From: Planctomycetota bacterium
GTDB taxonomy: Bacteria; Planctomycetota; PUPC01; JABMSA01
Reading direction: 5' to 3'
DNA: 6,711 bases
Assembly (NCBI GenBank): GCA_013202185.1
Contig: JABMSA010000506.1
Span: 1 to 6,711, forward strand
The notes beneath the pieces were generated by a model. That model had not been told where the DNA came from, ran no database searches, and saw only the letters and a program-made list of their open reading frames with translations. This document shows, piece by piece, positions 1 to 5,548 of this stretch (positions are counted from its first letter, which is position 1; every line of letters starts with the position of its first letter). The position numbers were made by a program, and so were the translations under genes.

Positions 1-168
1 GCCACCAGCGAGGTGCGTTGCGTGGGGCGAACGGGCGTGGAGATGGAAGCCCTCACCGCCGTCAGCACAGCACTCCTGGCCGTGTATGATATGTGCAAGG
101 CGGTGGACAAGCAGATGCAGATCGGAAACATCCGCCTCATCGAAAAGGTAAAGCAAGATGTCGAATAG
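1..168 (+). CDS. moaC: Cyclic pyranopterin monophosphate synthase MoaC, C-terminal 55 residues (5' end outside window)
   Basis: The frame is open from base 1 and ends at TAG 166-168. The peptide carries the MoaC C-terminal signature: GVEMEALTAVS at visible residues 12-22, followed by YDMCKAVDK at 29-37. In the family the Asp and Lys of the YDMCKAV stretch belong to the active site. MoaC converts the cyclic GTP intermediate made by MoaA into cyclic pyranopterin monophosphate, the first stable intermediate of molybdenum cofactor synthesis, in the cytosol. About two thirds of the protein lies upstream of the window. The next gene begins inside the last 11 bases in another frame, so the two are probably translationally coupled and in one operon. 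Identification is secure; only the missing 5' part limits it. Confidence 0.95.
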   Translation, partial: ATSEVRCVGRTGVEMEALTAVSTALLAVYDMCKAVDKQMQIGNIRLIEKVKQDVE

Positions 169-1093
169 CATTGAAATCGTATCGGTGAACATCTCCACCG
201 AAAAGGGCACGCCAAAGCGCCCCGTTGAAGAAGTGATCGTTGACGACAACGGCATCGCCAACGACGCCCACGCCGGCCCGTGGCATCGCCAGGTGAGCAT
301 GCTCGCCCAGGAAAGCATCGAACGTTTCGCTGCCGAGGCCGACCGATCGATCACGCCCGGCGACTTCGCCGAGAACCTCACCACGCGCGGCATCGATCTC
401 TCCGGGGTTGCCATTCTCGATCGTTTTCAGATCGGCGACGTGGCCCTCGAGATCACGCAGATCGGCAAGGAATGCCACGGCGACGGCTGCGCAATCTTCC
501 GCGAGGTCGGCCGGTGCGTCATGCCGAAGGAAGGCATATTCTGCCGCGTTCTGCATGGCGGGAAGATCCGCCCCGGCGACGCCGTCGAATACATCCCCAG
601 GCCGCTGAAGATCCGAATCATAACGATGAGCGACCGCGCCGCGAGCGGAAAGTATCAGGACAAGTCGGGCCCGCGCATAAGGGAGATGCTCGAGGAGTTT
701 TTCGCGGACAAGCGCCGGCACGTCGAGATCGAGGCCATGATCCTGCCCGACGACGCCGACAAGCTCCGAACAGAGCTGACGGCCGCGCGCGATGCATGCG
801 TGGACGTTGTCTTCACTACCGGCGGCACCGGCGCAGGCCCCAGAGACATCACCCCCGAGACCGCGTCGGAGATCTGCGATAAGATCATCCCCGGCATCAT
901 GGAAAACATACGCATCAAGTACGGCTCGCAAAAGCCAAACGCCCTCCTCAGTCGCGGCATCGCAGGCATAGCCGGGCAAACACAGGTTTACACCCTCCCC
1001 GGCAGCAGCCGCGCCGTGAGCGAGTACATGACCGAAATACTCAAGACACTGGAGCACATCATCTTCATGATCCATGGAGTGGATGTTCACTGA
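158..1093 (+). CDS. MOSC domain fused to MogA/MoaB-type molybdopterin adenylyltransferase
   Basis: This 311-residue protein has two domains. Residues 1-147 are a compact MOSC domain, with GDFAENL at 68-74 and IGKECHGDGC at 102-111. Cys106 is the likely conserved MOSC cysteine, with further cysteines at 111, 120 and 129. Residues 150-311 are a MogA/MoaB-like domain with the signature TTGGTGAGPRDITPE at 220-234 and LPGSSRAV near 283-290. MogA/MoaB enzymes adenylate molybdopterin with ATP before metal insertion. MOSC domains are known as sulfur-carrier or cofactor-binding modules of Moco sulfurases and related proteins; the role of this stand-alone type is not settled. The ATG at 158 overlaps moaC by 11 bp and has AAGG about 9 bases upstream (145-148). 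Stop TGA 1091-1093 is 2 bp before fdhD. The fusion suggests coupling of adenylation with sulfur or cofactor handling, which is inference. Confidence 0.92.
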   Translation: MSNSIEIVSVNISTEKGTPKRPVEEVIVDDNGIANDAHAGPWHRQVSMLAQESIERFAAEADRSITPGDFAENLTTRGIDLSGVAILDRFQIGDVALEITQIGKECHGDGCAIFREVGRCVMPKEGIFCRVLHGGKIRPGDAVEYIPRPLKIRIITMSDRAASGKYQDKSGPRIREMLEEFFADKRRHVEIEAMILPDDADKLRTELTAARDACVDVVFTTGGTGAGPRDITPETASEICDKIIPGIMENIRIKYGSQKPNALLSRGIAGIAGQTQVYTLPGSSRAVSEYMTEILKTLEHIIFMIHGVDVH

Positions 1094-1095
1094 CC

Positions 1096-1356
1096 ATGAC
1101 CGAAACGCCCCAAAGCAACACCACCGGCAGGCTCGACACATCCATCCGCAGCGCCGATGCATTCCGCGTTGCTGCAGACGGCTCGCCGCCGAGCAAACAG
1201 GCCGAGCGCGTTATCGTCGAAGAGCACGTTACCGTGCTGGTGGATGACTTCGGCAGTTACGTGCTGATGTGCACGCCTTGCGATCTGAAGGCGCTGGCCG
1301 CCGGGTTTCTCCACTCGGAAGGCATCATAGAAAGCATCGACGATGTGAGCCTGTAG
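1096..1356 (+). pseudogene. fdhD: FdhD N-terminal part (86 residues), cut off by an in-frame TAG
   Basis: This is the first part of fdhD, the sulfurtransferase that carries sulfur from a cysteine desulfurase to the molybdenum/tungsten cofactor of formate dehydrogenase. The ATG at 1096 lies 2 bp after the preceding stop. Residues 38-61 (ending VIVEEHVTVLVDDFGSYVL nearby, then LAAGFLHSEGII at about 67-78) match the N-terminal sheet and helix of FdhD. The frame then hits TAG at 1354-1356. The same frame continues directly into the rest of FdhD, so the break is one codon and not a frameshift. Alone this fragment lacks the cysteine pair and the bulk of the fold, so it cannot be a complete enzyme. 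It could be a nonsense mutation, a sequencing or assembly error, a functional split gene or a readthrough codon. Upstream GGAG (1076-1079) is too far away to be a convincing ribosome site, so translation probably depends on coupling to the upstream gene. Confidence 0.85.
1354..1356 (+). other. In-frame amber codon interrupting fdhD, followed at once by ATG
   Basis: TAG sits at codon 87 of the reconstructed 283-codon fdhD frame, between the conserved SEGII helix and the next beta strand (VVRVRL), a variable loop in the family. The next codon is ATG (1357-1359), giving TAGATG. A single base change from CAG or GAG would create it. TAG is also the normal terminator of moaC, the binding-protein gene, the DUF3786 gene and hemC in this window, which argues against general reassignment of TAG. 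Confidence 0.9.
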
Positions 1357-1947
1357 ATGGGCTGCGACGACGACCCGAGCGTGGTCCGCGTGCGCCTGGC
1401 CAACCCTCCCGACGAGCTGCCCGAGCCCGGCCGCAATCTGATAGTGGCCAGCTCCTGCGGAATGTGCGGCAGCCGAAGCATCGAAGACATCCTCGAGGGG
1501 CTCAGGCCCGTCGGCAACACATTGACCGTGCCGCCGAGCACACTCACGGCCGCCACGGAAAAAATGCGCGCCCGCCAGAATCTGTTCGAGCAGACGGGCG
1601 CCGCCCACGCCGCCGGGGTGTTTCTGCCGGACGGCGAGATCGTTGCGTTTGCCGAGGACATCGGCCGCCACAACGCTCTTGACAAGGCGATCGGCAAGTG
1701 CCTGCTGATGGAGCAAGCCATACGAGGCTGTGGAGCGGTGCTCTCGGGCCGCGTGAGTTTCGAACTGGTAACGAAGGCCGCCGGCGCCGGGATCGAACTG
1801 ATAGTGGCGATATCGGCGCCGTCGTCATTGGCAATCGACGTGGCACGGCGCACCAACATCACCCTCTGCGGCTTCGTGAGGAGCGGCCGCGCAACGGTGT
1901 ACACAAACCCCCAGAGAATCCACGGCATCGAAGTGGGAGAAGCATGA
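1357..1947 (+). pseudogene. fdhD: FdhD C-terminal part (196 residues) with the sulfur-carrying cysteine pair
   Basis: This part continues fdhD in the same frame after the TAG and could be translated from ATG 1357 by stop-start reinitiation; the only upstream Shine-Dalgarno-like bases are a weak GTGAG at 1345-1349. It contains SSCGMCG, whose cysteines fall at 121 and 124 of the joined frame. These are the same positions as the two cysteines known to matter in E. coli FdhD. Further on are EDIGRHNALDK, SGRVSFELVTKAA, AISAPSSLA and the C-terminal GRATVYTNPQRI, all typical FdhD blocks in the correct order. No second stop or frameshift is seen, so any loss of function is recent or the split is tolerated. 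The stop TGA (1945-1947) overlaps the start of the binding-protein gene as ATGA. Expected role if functional: sulfuration of the Mo/W-bis-MGD cofactor of formate dehydrogenase. Confidence 0.88.
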
Positions 1948-2921
1948 TGAGGCAAACGTTACTGCCGGGGTGCTGCCTTATTGCGGCGGCGCTGCTCGTG
2001 CTCGGCTGTGGGAACAAGGCAGCGGAAAATGGCGACGGCGCAATCACCGGCGACCTCACAATCTTTCACGCCGGCAGCCTGTCCGTGCCCTTCCGTGAAA
2101 TATCCGCACTCTTCACGCAGAAATACCCGGGCGTTACGATCAAGGCAGAGCCTGCGGGAACGCGAGATTCCGCCCGGAAGATCACCGACCTGGGCCGCAC
2201 CTGCGATGTTTTCGGCGCGGCGGATTACAGAGCGGTCGAGAATCTGCTGATCCCCGACCACGCGGACTTCAACATCCGATTCGCCACCAACGAGATGATC
2301 ATCGCATACACGGACGAGTCCATGGCACATAACATCATCACCTCGGAAAACTGGCACGAGATACTGCTTCAGCCGGACGTCATATTCGGCCGCGCTGATC
2401 CGAACCGAGACCCTTGCGGCTATCGGACTATGATGCTGTTTCAGCTCGCCGAGAAGCACTACGAGGCCCCCGGCCTGGTCGCGAAGCTGGCAGACAAGCC
2501 CGGAAGGCAATTGATTCGTCCCAAGGAAACCGACCTCCTGGCGCTGCTCGAGGCAGGAGAAATCGACTATCTGTTCATCTATCGTTCCGTGGCCCGGCAG
2601 CACAAGCTGCGAGTTCTCGACCTGCCGGCCGAAATCAATCTTGCCTCCCAATCGCACGCCAAGCTCTACGCGAGCGCAGAAGTAGCGGTAACCGGAAAAC
2701 AGCCCGGGCAGCTCATCTCGCTGACGGGTGCGCCGATCGCTTACTCGGTGACAATACCCACAAACGCCCGCAACCGAACGGCCGCCGAGGCGTACGTTGC
2801 ATTGCTGCTGTCTGAGGAAGGCCGGTCGATCATGGCACGAAACGGCCAACAACCTATCACGCCTGCCCGCACACTTGAGCCGGACAAGCTGCCGACGGCT
2901 TTGAGGGCGTTGTGCGAGTAG
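1944..2921 (+). CDS. wtpA: Tungstate/molybdate ABC transporter substrate-binding lipoprotein, WtpA type
   Basis: This 325-residue precursor begins with a lipoprotein signal peptide: Arg3, a hydrophobic stretch 12-20, then VLGC with the lipidated Cys at 22. The mature protein shows WtpA-family blocks in order: HAGSLSVPF at 42-50, ADYRAVENLL, DPNRDPCGYR at 152-161, DYLFIYRSVARQH around 207-219, LPAEINL around 227-233, and GAPIAYSVTIP near the C-terminal third. WtpA proteins bind tungstate or molybdate outside the cytoplasmic membrane and deliver it to the permease. ATG 1944 overlaps the fdhD stop (ATGA). GGGAG at 1935-1939 lies 4 bases before this ATG but 7 before the adjacent ATG at 1947, so either Met could be used. 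The next gene is the cognate permease. Metal preference (W or Mo) cannot be read from sequence. Ile212 stands where I recall an acidic ligand in archaeal homologs. Confidence 0.93.
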   Translation: MMRQTLLPGCCLIAAALLVLGCGNKAAENGDGAITGDLTIFHAGSLSVPFREISALFTQKYPGVTIKAEPAGTRDSARKITDLGRTCDVFGAADYRAVENLLIPDHADFNIRFATNEMIIAYTDESMAHNIITSENWHEILLQPDVIFGRADPNRDPCGYRTMMLFQLAEKHYEAPGLVAKLADKPGRQLIRPKETDLLALLEAGEIDYLFIYRSVARQHKLRVLDLPAEINLASQSHAKLYASAEVAVTGKQPGQLISLTGAPIAYSVTIPTNARNRTAAEAYVALLLSEEGRSIMARNGQQPITPARTLEPDKLPTALRALCE

Positions 2922-2925
2922 GAGG
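2919..2925 (+). promoter_or_regulatory. Strong Shine-Dalgarno fixing the GTG start of the permease gene
   Basis: TAGGAGG overlaps the TAG stop of the binding-protein gene (2919-2921) and ends 6 bases before GTG 2932. The spacing is near ideal, so GTG 2932 is well supported and the two genes are translationally linked. Confidence 0.8.
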
Positions 2926-2931
2926 CGCAAA

Positions 2932-3744
2932 GTGAAACCGCTCCGGCAACCCGAACACTATCCGATCCCCTGGTTTCAGCTTGCCCTGACCCTGCTCGGC
3001 TCGTGCGTGCTGCTGTTAGTTGTCGCGCCGCTTCTCGGCCTTGTTTTCACATCATCATTCTCCGAGCTGCGCGGCGCCGCGCTGGACAAGGAAGTGATGG
3101 GTTCCATCCGCATCACACTTTTCGCAGCCCTGGCAGCTACAACAACGTGCGCGGTGGCCGGGATTCCTCTTGCCTATCTCCTGGCGCGCAAGAACTTCAT
3201 CGGCAAGACCGTGGTGCTGGCGATCATCGACCTGCCGATCATCATTCCGCACTCGGCAGCCGGCATCGCATTGCTCACAGTGATCGGAAGGAGATCATTG
3301 TTGGGATCGGCGCTTGGCGACAGCTTACGCGATACCACCGCGGGCATATCCGTGGCGATGGCGTTCGTCTCGATGCCTTTTCTCCTCAACGCCGCCCGCG
3401 AGGGGTTCGCCGCCGTTCCCGAGAAATACGAGCAGGTTGCCCGAACGCTCGGGGCCACTCCGCTCCGCACCTTTTTCACCGTCTCTCTTCCTCTGGCTCG
3501 GCGTGCGATTCTCTCCGGCATGATACTCATGTGGGCGCGCGGCATCAGCGAGTTTGGAGCCGTCATCATCATAGCCTACCACCCGACGACCACCCCCGTG
3601 CTCATTCTCCGGCGGTTCGAAGACTACGGCCTGCCTCAGGCACGCTCCATAGCAGTGCTGCTCATCTTCCTCTGTCTTATTCTGATAGCCACGATGCGCC
3701 TGGTAGCGGGGGGCAAGAGAAAAGGCCGGAAACAGACCGGTTGA
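2932..3744 (+). CDS. wtpB: Tungstate/molybdate ABC transporter permease, WtpB/ModB type
   Basis: This 270-residue integral membrane protein has six predicted hydrophobic segments, at about 15-41, 61-85, 93-118, 136-153, 192-215 and 238-258. Between segments 4 and 5 is the binding-protein-dependent transport signature (EAA loop): AAREGFAAVPEKYEQVARTLG at 154-174, then the SLPLARRAI stretch at 185-193, which docks on the ATPase. ISEFGAV at 205-211 is typical of ModB, WtpB and CysT/CysW-like permeases. It forms the transmembrane channel for oxyanion import together with the preceding binding protein. GTG 2932 is chosen because of the strong upstream Shine-Dalgarno. The protein ends in a basic tail (GGKRKGRK). 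No ABC ATPase gene follows; the next gene is unrelated and has its own promoter. Function as the partner of the WtpA-like protein is inferred from family and adjacency. Confidence 0.92.
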   Translation: MKPLRQPEHYPIPWFQLALTLLGSCVLLLVVAPLLGLVFTSSFSELRGAALDKEVMGSIRITLFAALAATTTCAVAGIPLAYLLARKNFIGKTVVLAIIDLPIIIPHSAAGIALLTVIGRRSLLGSALGDSLRDTTAGISVAMAFVSMPFLLNAAREGFAAVPEKYEQVARTLGATPLRTFFTVSLPLARRAILSGMILMWARGISEFGAVIIIAYHPTTTPVLILRRFEDYGLPQARSIAVLLIFLCLILIATMRLVAGGKRKGRKQTG

Positions 3745-3802
3745 GACGCAAGCCGGCCGCCGACACACGGCCCTCGCCACATTCATTCCACCCCCTTGCC
3801 TT

Positions 3803-3831
3803 TTGAAAAGCACGGCCTCATTGGGTAGAAT
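3803..3831 (+). promoter_or_regulatory. Predicted sigma70-type promoter for the DUF3786 gene
   Basis: TTGAAA (3803-3808) and TAGAAT (3826-3831) each match 5 of 6 consensus bases and are exactly 17 bases apart. Transcription would start near 3838. It lies in the 145 bp between the permease stop and the preferred start of the next gene. It also rules out the in-frame TTG 3803 and ATG 3830 as starts for transcripts from here. Confidence 0.6.
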
Positions 3832-3876
3832 GGAAGCGTTACGGCGCCGATCGACTCCGCGCATGATGCCAAGAGA

Positions 3877-3883
3877 AAGGTGG
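3877..3883 (+). promoter_or_regulatory. Shine-Dalgarno supporting a TTG start for the DUF3786 gene
   Basis: AAGGTGG differs from AAGGAGG at one base and ends 6 bases before the in-frame TTG at 3890. The upstream ATG codons at 3863 and 3866 have no purine-rich element in front of them. Confidence 0.55.
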
Positions 3884-3889
3884 ATAACT

Positions 3890-4492
3890 TTGCACGAAGG
3901 ATTGTGGGAGCAACTGGCAAAACTCGATCCGCAAGGAACCGCCCGCCGGGCGCTCTGTCGATACGAAGCCGGCGATCCCGCGGGCACGTTCGTCATGACG
4001 TTCCTCAACAAGGAATATGCCGTCGACCTGCAGGACCAAACGATACTGCTGATCGAAGACGGTGAGGCGCCCGGCTACCTCGAGCAGCTCTGCATCCTTG
4101 CGTACCTGATAAACGCAAAGGACGTGCCGCTGAGCAACGAACTGGTCGGCGAAAAATCCCTGCCCGGGGGCGATTTCTATTTTCGGGCGAAGCCTCATGA
4201 ATTGCCGACCGCCATGCTCGAGGAAGCGTTCGCCCGCCGCCCGGAGAGGCTCTACGAAGTGATGTCGGCCTTCGACGGGGCGCGCCGCGAGTTCGGCGAC
4301 GCATCGATCCAGTTCCTCGTGCTGCCACGCATACCACTTACGATAACAATATGGGCCGGCGACGACGAATTCGACGCGCGGGCAACTGTGCTGTTCGACA
4401 AGACCGCAACCGATCAACTGCCGCTGGATGCACTCGGGGCGGCGGCGACGGTCGCCATCAAGGCTGTGGCCCAAGCGGCGACATGCGCATAG
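3890..4492 (+). CDS. DUF3786 domain protein, function unknown
   Basis: I recognise this as a DUF3786 protein, a family of about 200 residues that I recall mainly from anaerobes; its biochemical role is not established. From TTG 3890 the protein has 200 residues. Blocks typical of the family are FLNKEYAVD at 38-46, LPGGDFYF at 91-98, LPRIPLTI at 145-152, WAGDDEF at 155-161 and a following LFDKTA stretch. It has no signal peptide or clear membrane segment, so it is probably cytosolic. The start is uncertain. TTG 3890 has a near-consensus Shine-Dalgarno and gives the N-terminus HEGLWEQLAKLDP, which begins as family members do; ATG 3863 or 3866 would add 9 or 8 residues. It follows the Mo/W operon but has its own promoter, and hemC comes next with another, so it may be a single-gene transcript. 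A link to metal or tetrapyrrole cofactors is suggested only by position. Confidence 0.85.
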   Translation: MHEGLWEQLAKLDPQGTARRALCRYEAGDPAGTFVMTFLNKEYAVDLQDQTILLIEDGEAPGYLEQLCILAYLINAKDVPLSNELVGEKSLPGGDFYFRAKPHELPTAMLEEAFARRPERLYEVMSAFDGARREFGDASIQFLVLPRIPLTITIWAGDDEFDARATVLFDKTATDQLPLDALGAAATVAIKAVAQAATCA

Positions 4493-4542
4493 CCCTCGTC
4501 TGGTCTCTCGCCCGTTTCTCACGCTCAAAACCATCCACCTCA

Positions 4543-4551
4543 TGATATAAT
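4543..4551 (+). promoter_or_regulatory. Extended -10 promoter upstream of hemC
   Basis: TGATATAAT combines a perfect TATAAT (4546-4551) with the upstream TG of an extended -10 element. The best -35 at 16 bases spacing, CTCAAA (4524-4529), matches only 3 of 6, as is common for extended -10 promoters. Transcription would start near 4558, about 41 bases before the hemC ATG. The stretch 4493-4598 between the DUF3786 gene and hemC shows nothing else I can name. Confidence 0.6.
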
Positions 4552-4598
4552 GGACTGCGGCAGTTCGTGTAGCAGTTAATCACGTGCCGAGAGAAGCA

Positions 4599-5528
4599 AT
4601 GAGAGAGAAAATCATAATAGGCACCCGCGGCAGCGCACTGGCAATGGTGCAAACAAGATGGGTGGCCGACACACTGCGCGCCGCGCATTCTGACCTCGAC
4701 CTCGAAATAGAGATAATCAAGAGTACCGGCGACGCGATCAACGAGAAGCCGCTGGCAAGCATCGGCGGCGAGGGATTGTTCACGAAAGAACTCGAGACCG
4801 CAATGCTCGAGGGACGAGTAGACATGGCCGTGCACAGCATGAAGGACCTGCCCGTAGACCTGCCCGAGGGCCTGGCGCTCGCGTGCGTGCCGCCCCGTGA
4901 GGCCCCAAACGATGCGCTGATCGTCACCGAGAGGCAAGCGGCCGTCCAAAAACTCCCGCGAGGCACAGTGGTGGGCACAGGCAGCGTCAGACGCAAAGCA
5001 CAGCTCCTGGCAGTTCGCCCCGACCTTCAGATCATGGACATACGCGGCAACGTCGACACCCGCCTGCGAAAGCTGAAAGAAGGCCCCTACCAGGCCATAG
5101 TCCTCGCACGGGCCGGCCTCAACCGCCTCGGACTGGGCGTGCTCCTGACCCACGCCGACATCCCCCTCGACATCATGCTGCCCGCGCCCGGCCAGGGCGC
5201 ACTCGCACTCGAGACACGCACCGACGACACCGAACTCCGCGAATGCCTCGCCGTGCTGAACGACGCCGATGCCGTCATTACCTCCGGCGTCGAGCGCAGG
5301 CTGCTGGCGAACCTTGGCGGCGGATGCCACGTGCCACTGGGCACCCACGCACAATGCGAAAATGGCAAAATAACACTATATGCAGTGGTGTGCTCGCCCG
5401 ACGGCACAAAAACCATCAAGGAATCAGCAACAGACGCGCGTGATGAATGGCAAGCCATCGCCGACCGACTGACAGAGAAGCTCAAAACCGCCGGCGCCGA
5501 TGAAATACTGAAGGAATTCGAACAATAG
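4599..5528 (+). CDS. hemC: Hydroxymethylbilane synthase (porphobilinogen deaminase)
   Basis: This cytosolic enzyme joins four porphobilinogen molecules into hydroxymethylbilane, using a covalently bound dipyrromethane cofactor. From ATG 4599 the protein has 309 residues, close to the usual 305-315. The N-terminus has IIIGTRGSALAMVQ (5-18). GGEGLFTKELE follows, then VHSMKDLP (78-85) with the catalytic Asp83. GTGSVRR is the substrate and cofactor arginine region, with RGNVDTRL after it and LPAPGQGAL at 194-202. GGGCHVPLG carries the cofactor-attachment Cys243. All key residues are present, so it should be active. The ATG is preferred over the in-frame GTG 4584 because purine-rich GAGAGAAG (4589-4596) lies just upstream. 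It has its own extended -10 promoter. It converges with a cobA-hemD fusion, which encodes the next two steps, instead of preceding it in the same operon. Confidence 0.97.
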   Translation: MREKIIIGTRGSALAMVQTRWVADTLRAAHSDLDLEIEIIKSTGDAINEKPLASIGGEGLFTKELETAMLEGRVDMAVHSMKDLPVDLPEGLALACVPPREAPNDALIVTERQAAVQKLPRGTVVGTGSVRRKAQLLAVRPDLQIMDIRGNVDTRLRKLKEGPYQAIVLARAGLNRLGLGVLLTHADIPLDIMLPAPGQGALALETRTDDTELRECLAVLNDADAVITSGVERRLLANLGGGCHVPLGTHAQCENGKITLYAVVCSPDGTKTIKESATDARDEWQAIADRLTEKLKTAGADEILKEFEQ

Positions 5529-5529
5529 C

Positions 5530-5548
5530 AGTGACGCGAGCCGTCATT
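5530..5548. terminator. Possible weak hairpin in the hemC / cobA-hemD convergent gap
   Basis: AGTGACG (5530-5536) pairs with CGTCATT (5542-5548) around the 5-base loop CGAGC, with one G-U pair in the + strand RNA. It fills the 15 bp between the two convergent stop codons and includes the cobA-hemD stop (5544-5546). Only TTCTTC follows it on the + strand instead of a clean T run, and on the - strand RNA one pair becomes C-A. It may end transcription weakly or be chance. Confidence 0.3.

Noticed and set aside
1027..1105. 11-bp direct repeat (catgaccgaaa at 1027-1037 and 1095-1105) near the start of fdhD
   Set aside because: Short, a single pair, in two different reading frames around ATG-ACC-GAA codons; most likely chance.
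137..1162. Long open frame on the - strand (341 codons) opposite the MOSC-MogA gene
   Set aside because: No recognisable domain, and the + strand frame is clearly a conserved enzyme. Long antisense frames are expected in GC-rich coding DNA. The same applies to - strand frames at 1087-1716, 1257-1955, 1959-2930, 3325-4011, 3839-4543 and 4458-5354.
1354..1356. TAG as a pyrrolysine codon
   Set aside because: FdhD is not a known pyrrolysine protein, and TAG is the terminal stop of four other genes in the window. Kept only as a remote alternative in the fdhD finding.
1698..1943. N-terminal extension of the binding protein upstream of ATG 1944
   Set aside because: It overlaps conserved fdhD coding sequence. 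The lipoprotein signal peptide begins right at 1944/1947, which also has a Shine-Dalgarno in front.
3755..3772. GGCCG / CGGCC inverted repeat with 8-base loop after the permease gene
   Set aside because: Only 5 bp of stem, in very GC-rich DNA, and no T run follows, so I do not call it a terminator.
4581..4586. CACGTG palindrome between the hemC promoter and start
   Set aside because: A 6-base palindrome that occurs elsewhere in the window inside genes (for example near 5328-5333 and 5593-5598); no support for an operator.
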